A stretch of 64,000 nucleotides of DNA from Nocardioides iriomotensis. Lineage in GTDB: Bacteria; Actinomycetota; Actinomycetes; Propionibacteriales; Nocardioidaceae. The stretch is taken from NCBI RefSeq assembly GCF_004168035.1, contig NZ_SDPU01000012.1, forward strand, positions 1 through 64,000, given 5' to 3'. This document shows, piece by piece, positions 50,177-58,644 of this stretch. Positions within the stretch are counted from its first letter, which is position 1; the number at the start of each line of letters is the position of its first letter. Below the pieces are notes generated by a model. It made no database searches and was not told the origin of the DNA. It was given only the letters and a program-made list of their open reading frames with translations. Position numbers and translations under genes: made by a program.

Positions 50177-50827
50177 TCAGACTCCCAGACCGGCGTCCCG
50201 GGCTCGCGCGACGGCCTCGGCGCGGCCGGCGACGTGCAGCTTGGCGAAGACGTTGGAGACGTGGTTGCGCACGGTCTTGTCGCTCACCACGAGCCGGCGG
50301 GCGATCTCGGCGTTGGTGAGACCGCGGGCGACGAGGTCCAGCACCTCGCGCTCGCGGTCGGTCAGCTCGGGGAAGGGTGTGGCGCCGGCGGCTCGGCCGC
50401 CGGCGAAGAAGGCCAGCACCCGCTGGGCGATCGACGAGGAGAAGACGACCTCCCCGTGGGCGACGGCGTCGAGCGCGCGGCCGATCTCGGCACGGTCGGC
50501 ACCCTTGAGCAGGTAGCCCTTGGCTCCCGCCCGGACGGCGGCGAACACCGAGTCGTCGCCCTCCAGCATCGTGAGCACCAGGACCGCCACGTCCGGGTGC
50601 GACGCCGTGATCGCGCGCGTGGCGTCCACGCCGTTGAGCTCGGGCATGTGCAGGTCCATCACGACGACGTCGGGGGCGAGCTCGGCCGTCCGGCGCACCG
50701 CCTCGGCGCCGTCGGCGGCCTCACCGACCACCTCCTTGCCGGGCATGGTGTCGATCGCGCCGACGAGCCCCTCGCGGTACAGCGGGTGGTCGTCGACGAC
50801 GAGCACGCGGATGGTCTCCCCGCTCAT
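50177..50827 (-). CDS. LuxR/NarL-family response regulator
   Basis: The 216-residue protein has a receiver domain with the acidic pair DDH, the phospho-acceptor Asp in VVMDLHMP, and Lys in GAKGYLLKG, then a LuxR helix-turn-helix (LTDREREVLDLVARGLTNAEIA). It overlaps the histidine kinase gene by 4 bases and is its cognate partner. The half-sites in the divergent promoter 52821-52885 are plausible DNA targets, including self-regulation. Confidence 0.95.
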   Translation of the reverse strand: MSGETIRVLVVDDHPLYREGLVGAIDTMPGKEVVGEAADGAEAVRRTAELAPDVVVMDLHMPELNGVDATRAITASHPDVAVLVLTMLEGDDSVFAAVRAGAKGYLLKGADRAEIGRALDAVAHGEVVFSSSIAQRVLAFFAGGRAAGATPFPELTDREREVLDLVARGLTNAEIARRLVVSDKTVRNHVSNVFAKLHVAGRAEAVARARDAGLGV

Positions 50828-52797
50828 GACGTCACGTCCTGCCGCACTGTCTCCCCCGTCACGGCGAACGGGAGCCGGGCACGCAGCGTCGTGCCGCTCT
50901 CGTCGCTCACGAGCGAGAAGGTACCGCCCAGCTCCTCGCTGCGGGTGCGCATCGACGCGAGACCGACCCCGTCCCGGGCTCCGTCCGCCAGCCCGGTGCC
51001 GCCGTCGGACACGATCAGGCTGAGCGCGTCGGCGTCCCGGCAGATGTCGACGCGCACCGTCCGCGCACCGGAGTGGCGCACGGCGTTGGCCACCGCTTCT
51101 CCGGCGATCCGGTACGCCGCCACCTCCACGGCCGCGGGCAGCTCGCCGAGGTCGCCGGCCGCCACCTCGACCGTGGCGGTCCCACTGAGCCGGGCGCCGA
51201 GCTCGCGCACCGCGGCGGCCAGGCCGAGCTCGTCGAGGGTCGGCGGGCGGAGCTCGTGCACCAGCGCCCGGACGTCTGCCACCACGGCGTTGATCCGGGG
51301 GGCGAGCCGGTCGAGGATCGCGGAGGCCGCGGCCGGGTCGGCCTGGGCCAGGTCACGCGCGGTCTCGACCTGCAGCGCCAGCGCGGCCACCGAGGGCCCG
51401 ACCCCGTCGTGCAGGTCGCGGCGCAGCCGGCGCCGCTCCTCCTCACGGGCGACGACCACCAGCTCGCGCGACCGCCGCGACTCCCGGGAGAGCAGGACGG
51501 TGTGCACCGCGACGGCGGCCTGGGTGGCCAGGTGCTGCAGGTGTTCCCGCTCGGGGCCGGCGAAGCCTCCGGTCCGGGTCACCTCCAGCTGGCCGAGCCG
51601 CTCGCCGCCGTACTCCAGGGGAAGCACCTCCCCGCCCTCGGGCTCGACGCCGTCGACGAGGACGGTGCCGTCCACGAGCCGCAGACGGGCCCCGCCGGCG
51701 CGCTGGGTCCGGCGCACCCGGGCCAGCACCGAGGGCAGCACCCGCTCGGCCAGGTCGTCCGGGTCGGCCGCGGCGGCGAGCCGCTCGCCGAGCCGCGCCA
51801 GCTCCTCCCAGGGCTCGTCGTCGCCCCCGTGCACCCATCGGTTGACCCGGCGCTGGAGGTGGCTGTGGACCGGCAGCAGCAGCGGCGCGAGGAGCGCGAC
51901 GGCGAGCAGCGAGACGTCGCCGTCGCCGTCGCCGAGGAGGCCGACCAGCCCGACGACCCCCACGTAGCCCCCCACCGCGACCGCGGACACCAGCAGGTAC
52001 ACCAGCGAGCGCGACAGCACGACCTCGACGTCCCAGAGGCCGTGGCGCAGCACGGCGACCCCGACCGCGGCCGGCAGCGGCAGCATCGCCAGGGCGGCCA
52101 CGCCCTCCTGCCAGTCCAGCGGCACCAGCCGGGCCGCCACGACCAGGAGCAGGGTGGCCCCGACGCCGAGGAGCACCCACTTGAGCTGCTGCCGGGCCAC
52201 GCCCGCCGCGCCGCGCCAGCGCGCGACGAGCGAGGCGGCCGACGCCAGCACCGTGCCGACGACGAGCACTCCGACCACCACCGAGACGCCCGTGCCCGCG
52301 GCGAGGTCGAGCCCCACGGGGTTGCGCGCGCCGGCGAGGGTCTCGGGGAAGTCCTGGGCGTCGTACGGCGTGGTCGCCCAGGCCAGTCCGGTGAGGGCGA
52401 CCGCCGCGACCCCGAACGCCGGCAGCAGCCGCCACCGGGGCGACAGCACCCGCCCGTCCGGCAGCAGCGCCGGCAGCAGCGTCAGGATCGCGACGAACCC
52501 CGGGGCCCACGACCACGACCCGAGCCACAGCGGCCAGGTGCCGGGCCACGCCAGCGCCCACTCGGACGCCAGCACCGACACACCCGCACCCACCGCGACG
52601 CCGGTCACGGTCCACCGCAGCGCGGGGGTGGCGGCGCGGCGGAGAGCGAGCGCGAGCACCCCGTAGGCGACGGCGACCGCCACCTGCATCAGCCAGAACG
52701 ACGGCGACACCGTCCGCCCGGCCGCCGCGTTGACGGCGTGGAGAACGGCGGCGACAAGACCCAGGAGGATCGCGAGGAGACCACCAGCAGTGTGCAC
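50824..52797 (-). CDS. NarL-type sensor histidine kinase
   Basis: The 657-residue kinase from GTG 52797 has about eight or nine membrane helices (about 1-310), a GAF-like or linker region, the HisKA_3 phospho-acceptor EEERRRLRRDLHDGVGPSV, and an HATPase (AVRHSGARTVRV, DGGTGLADG, GLASMRTRSEELGG). It phosphorylates the neighbouring LuxR regulator. The membrane part is unusually large, so sensing may take place in the membrane. The divergent small membrane protein (52947) is a candidate target or accessory sensor. The start is uncertain because the ribosome site is weak. Confidence 0.9.
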   Translation of the reverse strand: MHTAGGLLAILLGLVAAVLHAVNAAAGRTVSPSFWLMQVAVAVAYGVLALALRRAATPALRWTVTGVAVGAGVSVLASEWALAWPGTWPLWLGSWSWAPGFVAILTLLPALLPDGRVLSPRWRLLPAFGVAAVALTGLAWATTPYDAQDFPETLAGARNPVGLDLAAGTGVSVVVGVLVVGTVLASAASLVARWRGAAGVARQQLKWVLLGVGATLLLVVAARLVPLDWQEGVAALAMLPLPAAVGVAVLRHGLWDVEVVLSRSLVYLLVSAVAVGGYVGVVGLVGLLGDGDGDVSLLAVALLAPLLLPVHSHLQRRVNRWVHGGDDEPWEELARLGERLAAAADPDDLAERVLPSVLARVRRTQRAGGARLRLVDGTVLVDGVEPEGGEVLPLEYGGERLGQLEVTRTGGFAGPEREHLQHLATQAAVAVHTVLLSRESRRSRELVVVAREEERRRLRRDLHDGVGPSVAALALQVETARDLAQADPAAASAILDRLAPRINAVVADVRALVHELRPPTLDELGLAAAVRELGARLSGTATVEVAAGDLGELPAAVEVAAYRIAGEAVANAVRHSGARTVRVDICRDADALSLIVSDGGTGLADGARDGVGLASMRTRSEELGGTFSLVSDESGTTLRARLPFAVTGETVRQDVTS

Positions 52798-52820
52798 GAC
52801 GCCATTCTCGGCGGCGCGCT

Positions 52821-52885
52821 GTCCCGTCGTCACGGGACGAGAAGTCCCGAGCGAGGTCGTGACCCGGGACCGTCGTGGCCGGGAC
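52821..52885. promoter_or_regulatory. Cluster of CGGGAC/GTCCCG half-sites
   Basis: Five six-base half-sites lie in the 149-base divergent gap: GTCCCG 52821-52826, CGGGAC 52833-52838, GTCCCG 52844-52849, CGGGAC 52865-52870 and CGGGAC 52880-52885. CGGGAC-GAGAA-GTCCCG (52833-52849) is a perfect 6-bp dyad. They are candidate sites for the LuxR-type regulator. Confidence 0.5.
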
Positions 52886-52946
52886 AGGACCGGCGGCAGG
52901 GTCGTCCCCGTCACCACATCTCGACCACCTCGACCAAGGAGCCAGC

Positions 52947-53324
52947 ATGACCAGCACGACCCTCAGCACCACGCGCCGCCCGGCCACCGTCGTCACCGCG
53001 ACCGCCCTGACGACGCTGCTCGCCCTGGTGGGCGGCTACGGCGCGATCTTCTTCACCGGCCTCGACGGCTGGGACGCCGCGGGCATCACGTTCGTGACGA
53101 CGTACGACGCGATCGCCCTGTTCGGGCTCGTCTCCGCCTGGGCGATGTTCCTCGGCAACGCCCACGGTCGCGTCGGCGTCGCCGCCTACGCGATCTTCAT
53201 GATCGGCTTCACGGTCATGAAGGTGCTGACGATCCAGGAGCTGCAGGCGATCCCGTTCGGTGTCGTCGCGCTGGGCGTCCTGGCCGCCGCCCTGCACCCG
53301 CGCAGCCGCGCGTACACGGGCTGA
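52947..53324 (+). CDS. Small four-helix membrane protein
   Basis: ATG 52947 follows AAGGAG by 7 bases. The 125-residue protein has four predicted membrane helices and a short basic N-terminal tail (MTSTTLSTTRRPA). No family was recognised. It is transcribed divergently from the sensor kinase and ends 9 bases from the convergent acyl-CoA dehydrogenase gene, so the two-component system may control it. The function is unknown. Confidence 0.78.
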   Translation: MTSTTLSTTRRPATVVTATALTTLLALVGGYGAIFFTGLDGWDAAGITFVTTYDAIALFGLVSAWAMFLGNAHGRVGVAAYAIFMIGFTVMKVLTIQELQAIPFGVVALGVLAAALHPRSRAYTG

Positions 53325-53333
53325 CGCCCGGAG

Positions 53334-54524
53334 CTACGCCTTGTAGTCCTGGAGGAGGCGCCGGCCGATGATCATCTTCTGGATCTCGGCCGTGCCCTCC
53401 CCGATCAGCAGGAACGCCGCCTCGCGGTAGAGGCGCTCGATCTCGTACTCCTTGGAGTAGCCGTAGCCGCCGTGGATCCGGAACGACGCCTCGACGACCT
53501 CGTTGCAGTACTCGGCGGCGAGGAACTTGGCCATCCCGGCCTCGACGTCGTTGCGCTCGCCCTTGTCCTTGAGGCGGGCGGCGCGGACCATCATCGCGTG
53601 CGCGGCCTCGACCTTGGTGGCCATCTCGGCGAGCTTGAACATGATCGCCTGGTGCTGCGCGATCGGCTTGCCGAACGTCTCGCGCTGCTGGGCGTAGGCG
53701 ATGCCGAGCTCGAAGGCACGGTTGGAGACGCCGACCGCGCGGGCGGCGACGTTGACGCGGCCGACCTCGACGCCGTCCATCATCTGGTAGAAGCCCTTGC
53801 CGGGCTCGCCGCCGAGGACCTGGTCGGCGGAGATCGCGTGCTTCTCGAGGATGAGCTCGGTGGTGTCGACGCCCTTGTAGCCCATCTTGTCGATCTTGCC
53901 GGGGACCGTGACGCCCTGCGCGGTCTCGCCGAAACCGGGCTCCTTCTCCACGAGGAAGGTGGTCATGTTGCGGTAGACCGAGTCGGCGCCCTCGTCGGTC
54001 TTCACCAGTACGGCGACGAGGTTGGACGAGCCGCCGTTGGTCAGCCACATCTTCTGGCCGGTGATCTCGTAGCCGTCCCCGGCCTTGACCGCCTTGGTCT
54101 TGATCGCGGACACGTCGGAGCCGAGCCCGGGCTCGGACATCGAGAACGACCCGCGCACCTCGCCGGTGGCCATGCGGGGCAGGTACTTCTGCTTCTGCTC
54201 CTCGGTCCCGTGCTGCATCAGCATGTAGGCGACGATGAAGTGCGTGTTGATCACGCCCGAGACGCTCATCCAGCCGCGGGCGATCTCCTCCACGACCAGG
54301 GCGTAGGTCAGCAGCGACTCCCCCAGACCGCCGTACTCCTCGGGGATCATCAGCCCGAACAGCCCGAGCTCCTTGAGTCCCTCGACGATCTCTGTCGGGT
54401 ACTCGTCGGCGTGCTCCAGCTCGGTCGCGACCGGGAGGATCTTCTCCTCCACGAACGACCGCACGGTCTTGAGGATCTCCTCCTGGATGTCGGTCAGACC
54501 CTCGGTGCTGCACAGCCGGCCCAT
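53334..54524 (-). CDS. Acyl-CoA dehydrogenase
   Basis: The 396-residue flavoprotein has FAD/acyl-CoA signatures: FSMSEPGLGSDVSAI, KMWLTNGGSSN, QRETFGKPIAQHQ and GGYGYSKEYEIERLYREA, with the catalytic Glu in IGEGTAEIQ. Acyl-CoA dehydrogenases introduce an alpha-beta double bond and pass electrons to ETF. With the MaoC hydratase and CitE lyase it could form methylsuccinyl-CoA dehydrogenase, mesaconyl-CoA hydratase and methylmalyl-CoA lyase steps, but the sequence alone does not prove the substrate. AGAGGAC precedes the ATG. Confidence 0.92.
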   Translation of the reverse strand: MGRLCSTEGLTDIQEEILKTVRSFVEEKILPVATELEHADEYPTEIVEGLKELGLFGLMIPEEYGGLGESLLTYALVVEEIARGWMSVSGVINTHFIVAYMLMQHGTEEQKQKYLPRMATGEVRGSFSMSEPGLGSDVSAIKTKAVKAGDGYEITGQKMWLTNGGSSNLVAVLVKTDEGADSVYRNMTTFLVEKEPGFGETAQGVTVPGKIDKMGYKGVDTTELILEKHAISADQVLGGEPGKGFYQMMDGVEVGRVNVAARAVGVSNRAFELGIAYAQQRETFGKPIAQHQAIMFKLAEMATKVEAAHAMMVRAARLKDKGERNDVEAGMAKFLAAEYCNEVVEASFRIHGGYGYSKEYEIERLYREAAFLLIGEGTAEIQKMIIGRRLLQDYKA

Positions 54525-54571
54525 GGTTCGTCCTCTCGGTCGCGTTACCCGGGAGTATGGCCGTCGCGGCG

Positions 54572-55708
54572 TCAGCGAGTCTGTGGTCGGCGCCACAATC
54601 GGCGCGCACGGCGTGCGGCCTTTTTCACAAGGGCCTTCGGCTGGTCGAGCCTGTCGAGACCACGACCGGGACTCCGCCGGGCCCGGTCGCGCTCCTGGGT
54701 GAGCTGCCGGACGTCGGTGAGCATCGCCGCGATCGTGGCGGAGGCGACGTCGACGAGCTCGGCGTCGGTGACGGAGGACGGGTGCCGCCGCTCCGGTACG
54801 GCGGTCGGGGTGCGCAGGTCCTCGAGGTCGCCGATCACGTCGTAGCCGCGCGCCGCGATCTCGTCGACGGCGCGGTCGCCGCGGGCGCGCAGCTCGTCGA
54901 CGCGCTCCGGGGAGGGCCAGAACTTCTCGCCCCTGCGCGGCACGAGCTTGCCCTGGGCGAGGTAGCCGCGGATCCACACGCCGCGGTCGAGCGGCTTGGT
55001 GAAGCCGGTGAGGTCGGCGTTGACCCGGCGGAGCAGCTCGACCTCGACGACGCCGAGCGACTCGTTGGCCTCGGAGCCGCTGGCGTCGCACCGCTCGGTG
55101 TCGATGCCGAGCAGCGCAGCGAACCGCAGCCACAGCGTCTCGCGCGGTTCCGTGGGCTTGGGCAGGGTGAGGACGTGCACCCGCTCGGGCGGCACGGCGG
55201 TGCTCCACCGGCGCAGCACGTCGGCGACGTCGAGCGACCCCCAGTCCCAGGCGTCGCGCGGGTCGGTGTCCTCGCTGACCGGGTAGCCGTCGATCGGCAC
55301 GGTCGAGCCGTTCTTCACGAACTCCTGCCAGCGCGCCGTGACCAGGCTCAGGGTGTCGCGGGCGGTGAGCACGACGTGCACCTCGGCGTCACGAAGCGCG
55401 GCGACGGCGCGCGCGGCCTGCTCGGCGGACGCGGCGGCGAAGAACTCGTGACTGACGACCGCCGTACCGGGGTGGGCGGTGGCCTCGTCGACGAGCACGT
55501 CCCACGCCTGCGGGGCGTCGGCGTGCCGCTTGGTCAGGTCGGGCTCCTCGCGGACGACGCCGCTGGCCCACAGGTGCTGGCGCGGGCCGAAGCCGGGCAG
55601 CAGGATCCCCTGCCGCAGCAGCTCCTCGCGGTTGTTCCAGAGGATCGTCTGGAGGTACGTCGTGCCGGTCTTCGGCAGGCCGACGTGGAAGAAGACGGTG
55701 CGGGCCAT
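54572..55708 (-). CDS. Sulfotransferase-like protein
   Basis: The 378-residue protein begins with the PAPS 5'-phosphate-binding loop VGLPKTGTTYLQ (PKTGTT at 12-17) and has a later LTARDTLS 3'-phosphate-loop segment. The C-terminal 90 residues are charged and end in a strongly basic tail (RRARRLWRRPQTR), suggesting binding to an anionic polymer or membrane. It lies 8 bases after the coiled-coil gene of the second LicD module, so it probably sulfates the same surface polymer. There is no predicted membrane helix. Confidence 0.82.
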   Translation of the reverse strand: MARTVFFHVGLPKTGTTYLQTILWNNREELLRQGILLPGFGPRQHLWASGVVREEPDLTKRHADAPQAWDVLVDEATAHPGTAVVSHEFFAAASAEQAARAVAALRDAEVHVVLTARDTLSLVTARWQEFVKNGSTVPIDGYPVSEDTDPRDAWDWGSLDVADVLRRWSTAVPPERVHVLTLPKPTEPRETLWLRFAALLGIDTERCDASGSEANESLGVVEVELLRRVNADLTGFTKPLDRGVWIRGYLAQGKLVPRRGEKFWPSPERVDELRARGDRAVDEIAARGYDVIGDLEDLRTPTAVPERRHPSSVTDAELVDVASATIAAMLTDVRQLTQERDRARRSPGRGLDRLDQPKALVKKAARRARRLWRRPQTR

Positions 55709-55716
55709 GCGGAGGC

Positions 55717-55980
55717 CTAGAGCCCCTTGCTGTACTTCTCGAACCGCTCGACGGCCTCGGCGACCTTGGCCTCGTCGCGCTGCGCGACAGGGAGCAGCAG
55801 CTCCTGGACGACGTCGACCAGCTCGGCGAGCCGCAGGTTGACCTGGCGGGCCTCCTGCACCTCCTCCTCGAGCACGGTGACGCGGTCGCGCAGCTCGTCG
55901 ATCTGCGCGCCGGCACCGAGCCGGGCGACCTTCTCGGCGCCGGTGCGGAGACCGGACTTGAAGCGGTTCATCGTTGCCAT
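55717..55980 (-). CDS. Small coiled-coil protein (DUF6752-like), copy 2
   Basis: An 87-residue protein with an N-terminal amphipathic stretch (MNRFKSGLRTGAEKVARL) and a long heptad helix (VTVLEEEVQEARQVNLRLAELV). It is homologous to the 48039 gene. The first ATG (55980) lies 13 bases inside the LicD-2 gene, while an ATG at 55971 gives the common 4-base ATGA overlap and would remove three residues. It is translationally coupled to LicD-2 and is followed by the sulfotransferase gene. Its likely role is as a scaffold or membrane tether. Confidence 0.75.
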   Translation of the reverse strand: MATMNRFKSGLRTGAEKVARLGAGAQIDELRDRVTVLEEEVQEARQVNLRLAELVDVVQELLLPVAQRDEAKVAEAVERFEKYSKGL

Positions 55981-57536
55981 GCGACCACCATTCGACAGAT
56001 GCGACGGCTCGTCTCGCCGTCCTTGATGACCTTGCGGGACACGATCGTGGCCCCGCGCTCCCGTAGCCCGTGCTCGACCAGGTCGACCGGCAGCGGCCGC
56101 AGGTGGTGCTGCCGCGCGAACGGGTCGTCCTCGCCACGGGTGTTGAGGAACTCCAGGTAGAGGGTGCCGCCGTCACGCAGCAGCATGTCGGCGATCCGCC
56201 AGAGGTTCGCCCGGCCGACCTTGTCGGTCGCGTCGGCGAGGTGCCGGGCGGTCACCACGCGCGGCCCGGGCTCGCGGGCGAGCCGGCCGCCCTCGGCGAG
56301 CACGCTGCGCAGCTCGCACAGGTTCAGCATCCGGAAGTCGACCGGCAGCCCCTCCTGCGCGGCGACCTCGGCGGCGGCCTCGCTGCCGCGGATGACGAAG
56401 TCGAGCCCGGTGACGCGGGCGCCCTTGCGGGCCCAGAACAGCTCGTCGACGCCGCGGCCGCAGCCGAGGTCGACGATGCGCTCCGGCACGCCGCCGTGCT
56501 CGCGCACGACCCACTTGGCGAACGCCGACGCGGTCTGGTCGAGCTCGCCCTCGAGCTTGTGGCCGGAGTAGGTGCGGTCCCACTCGGCGCGCTTCACCCG
56601 CGTGCCGCGGAACCAGCCGTTGAGGCGCCGGTGGGTCGACTCGGGCGTCTCGAAGACGTACGCCGGGTCCGGCACGCGCCAGCTCGGGCCGTAGGTGGCG
56701 GTGAGGAACCGGTCGGTGTCGGCCGGTGCGGGGTATTCGCGCCCCTCGAGGGTCGTCGTACCGAGGGGGAAGATCCACTCCCGCTTGTACGGCGTCCGGA
56801 TCTCGCCCATGAGGTGCAGGTAGCCGTCGTCCTCGCTCGGCCCGATGAAGCCGCCGAACACGTCGAGCCCGCGGATCGAGCCGTCGGCCTCGCGGACGTC
56901 GACCTTGAACGCGATGCCGCTGTAGCGGGTGATCGCGTAGCCCATGTCGGCGAGCGCGCGCTGGAGGTCGAACGACTCGCGGATCACGTCGACCGGGTGG
57001 CTGTGCCGGCTGACGTAGCCGAGGTCGGCGTCGCTGTCGTGGCCGATCAGCTTGCCGCCGCGCACCGCGCCGAGCAGCGTGCCGTAGGCGATGAACGGCT
57101 CGATGCCGGCCTTCTGCAGCGCTCCGAGCACCTCGTCGATCGAGTCGAGCAGCGGCGCGACGTGCTCGGCGGAGCGGGTGTCGAAGGTCTGTGCGAGCCT
57201 CAGGCTCTTGTCGATGCCGAGCGGCAGGCCGCGGTCGTTGACGACGGCGATCCGGTCGCTCCCCTCGCCGAGCTGGACCTCGGCGTCGTACGCCGTCTGC
57301 TGCTCGACGTGGGTGACGAGCTGGAGGCGGGTGGTGCCGTGGAGGAAGCGGCGCAGCGCGCTCGGCCACTCGACGACGTAGCCGCCGCCGCTCGGCTTCC
57401 CGTCGCGCGGCAGCCAGAACGACCAGATCCGCCGCTCGTCGAAGAGGACGTCGACGACGAGCTCGCCGTCGCACCGCGCGAAGATCCCGTCGTCGTCGAC
57501 GCGCACGTCGGTCACCGGGATCGTCACGGCCGCCAT
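55968..57536 (-). CDS. LicD-like nucleotidyltransferase fused to SAM methyltransferase, copy 2
   Basis: The 522-residue protein mirrors copy 1: an N-terminal beta domain (WSFWLPRDGKPSG), the LicD motif GTLLGAVRGG ... HDSDADLGY at 152-174 (Asp167, Asp169), a bridge ending RRLNGWFRGTRVKRAEW, then a class I methyltransferase with DLGCGRGVDELFWARKG. It belongs to a coupled LicD-2/coiled-coil/sulfotransferase set, so a phospho- and sulfo-modified surface polymer is inferred. A copy of the 60-bp palindromic element (57545-57604) lies 8 bases before the start codon and separates it from the CitE gene. Confidence 0.85.
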   Translation of the reverse strand: MAAVTIPVTDVRVDDDGIFARCDGELVVDVLFDERRIWSFWLPRDGKPSGGGYVVEWPSALRRFLHGTTRLQLVTHVEQQTAYDAEVQLGEGSDRIAVVNDRGLPLGIDKSLRLAQTFDTRSAEHVAPLLDSIDEVLGALQKAGIEPFIAYGTLLGAVRGGKLIGHDSDADLGYVSRHSHPVDVIRESFDLQRALADMGYAITRYSGIAFKVDVREADGSIRGLDVFGGFIGPSEDDGYLHLMGEIRTPYKREWIFPLGTTTLEGREYPAPADTDRFLTATYGPSWRVPDPAYVFETPESTHRRLNGWFRGTRVKRAEWDRTYSGHKLEGELDQTASAFAKWVVREHGGVPERIVDLGCGRGVDELFWARKGARVTGLDFVIRGSEAAAEVAAQEGLPVDFRMLNLCELRSVLAEGGRLAREPGPRVVTARHLADATDKVGRANLWRIADMLLRDGGTLYLEFLNTRGEDDPFARQHHLRPLPVDLVEHGLRERGATIVSRKVIKDGETSRRICRMVVAWQR

Positions 57537-57544
57537 GCTAACGA

Positions 57545-57604
57545 CACCGATATCGGTAGCCCGTGCGTGACCCATGGGTCACTCTTCGACTACCGATATC
57601 GGTA
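57545..57604. repeat. 60-bp nested-palindrome element, copy 2
   Basis: CACCGATATCGGTA (57545-57558), 8-nt spacer, GTGACCCATGGGTCAC (57567-57582), 8-nt spacer, TACCGATATCGGTA (57591-57604). The last block lies within GACTACCGATATCGGTAGTC (57588-57607). It starts directly after the TGA of the CitE gene (57608-57606) and ends 8 bases upstream of the LicD-2 ATG. The same block lengths and spacers are in copy 1. Confidence 0.92.
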
Positions 57605-57605
57605 G

Positions 57606-58574
57606 TCACGCCTCCGGCGGCGTCCAGACGTCGCCGCGCTCCATCCCGGCGGCGCGGCCCTTGGCGGAGATGACCAGCGCCATCTTGCGCGAGGCCTCGT
57701 CGATCATCTCGTCGCCGAGCATGACCGCGCCCTTCGCACCGCCCTTCTCGGAGGTGTAGAAGTCGTAGGCGTCGAGGATGTTCTCGGCGTGGTCGTAGTC
57801 CGACTGCAGCGGGCTGAACACCTCGTTGGCGGCGGCGATCTGGTCCGGGTGCAGCGTCCACTTGCCGTCGAAGCCGAGGGCGGCAGCGCGGCCGGCGACG
57901 CGCTTGAAGCCGTCGAGGTCCTTGATCTGCAGGTACGGCCCGTCGATGGCCTGCTTGTCGTGCGCGCGGGCCGCCATCAGGATCCGCATCAGGATGTAGT
58001 GGTACGCGTCGCCGACGTCGTACCCGGGCGGCTGCTCGCCGACCACCAGGCTCTTCATGTTGATCGACGCCATGAAGTCGGCGGGGCCGAAGATGATCGT
58101 CTCGACGCGCGGCGAGGCGGTGGCGATCGCGTCGACGTTGATCAGGCCGAGGGCGTTCTCGATCTGCGCCTCGATGCCGATCCGGCCGACCTCGTAGCCC
58201 ATCGTGGTCTCGATTTGGGTGAGCAGCACGTCGAGCGCGACGACCTGCTCGGCGGTCTGCACCTTCGGCAGCATGATGCAGTCGAGGTTCGCGCCGGCGC
58301 CCTCGACGACCTCGATGACGTCCTTGTAGGTCCACTGGGTCGTCCAGTCGTTGACCCGGACGGTGCGGACCCGGCTGCCCCAGTCGCCGGTGTTGAGCAC
58401 CTCGACGATGTTCTTGCGGGCGTCGGGCTTGGCCAGCGGCGCGACGGAGTCCTCGATGTCGAGGAACACCTGGTCGGAGTCGAGGCCCTGGGCCTTCTCC
58501 AGGAACCGCGGGTTGGATCCGGGTACGGCGTGGCAGGAGCGGCGGGAGCGCAGCGACTTCGTCTCGGTGGCCAT
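57606..58574 (-). CDS. CitE/HpcH-family CoA-ester lyase (malyl/methylmalyl-CoA lyase-like)
   Basis: The 322-residue protein has the CitE/HpcH TIM-barrel hallmarks: PGSNPRFLEKA, DQVFLDIEDSVAPLAK (metal-binding Asp/Glu), IMLPKVQTAEQV, IEAQIENALG and GPADFMASI. The overall length and lack of citrate-lyase subunits favour the stand-alone malyl-CoA or beta-methylmalyl-CoA lyase family. In the ethylmalonyl-CoA pathway this enzyme splits beta-methylmalyl-CoA to glyoxylate and propionyl-CoA. ccr and ecm are not in this window. ATG 58574 has a weak ribosome site. Confidence 0.9.
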   Translation of the reverse strand: MATETKSLRSRRSCHAVPGSNPRFLEKAQGLDSDQVFLDIEDSVAPLAKPDARKNIVEVLNTGDWGSRVRTVRVNDWTTQWTYKDVIEVVEGAGANLDCIMLPKVQTAEQVVALDVLLTQIETTMGYEVGRIGIEAQIENALGLINVDAIATASPRVETIIFGPADFMASINMKSLVVGEQPPGYDVGDAYHYILMRILMAARAHDKQAIDGPYLQIKDLDGFKRVAGRAAALGFDGKWTLHPDQIAAANEVFSPLQSDYDHAENILDAYDFYTSEKGGAKGAVMLGDEMIDEASRKMALVISAKGRAAGMERGDVWTPPEA

Positions 58575-58644
58575 GACCGGGAATGTAGCCACCGGCACGC
58601 GCGCAGCGGCACCCCCGCGGCCCGTGGCATATCCCACAGGTGCC

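Noticed and set aside
49940-51967. 675-codon plus-strand frame through the DUF2332, response regulator and kinase region
   Set aside because: It is a Ser/Arg-rich shadow of well-formed minus-strand genes.
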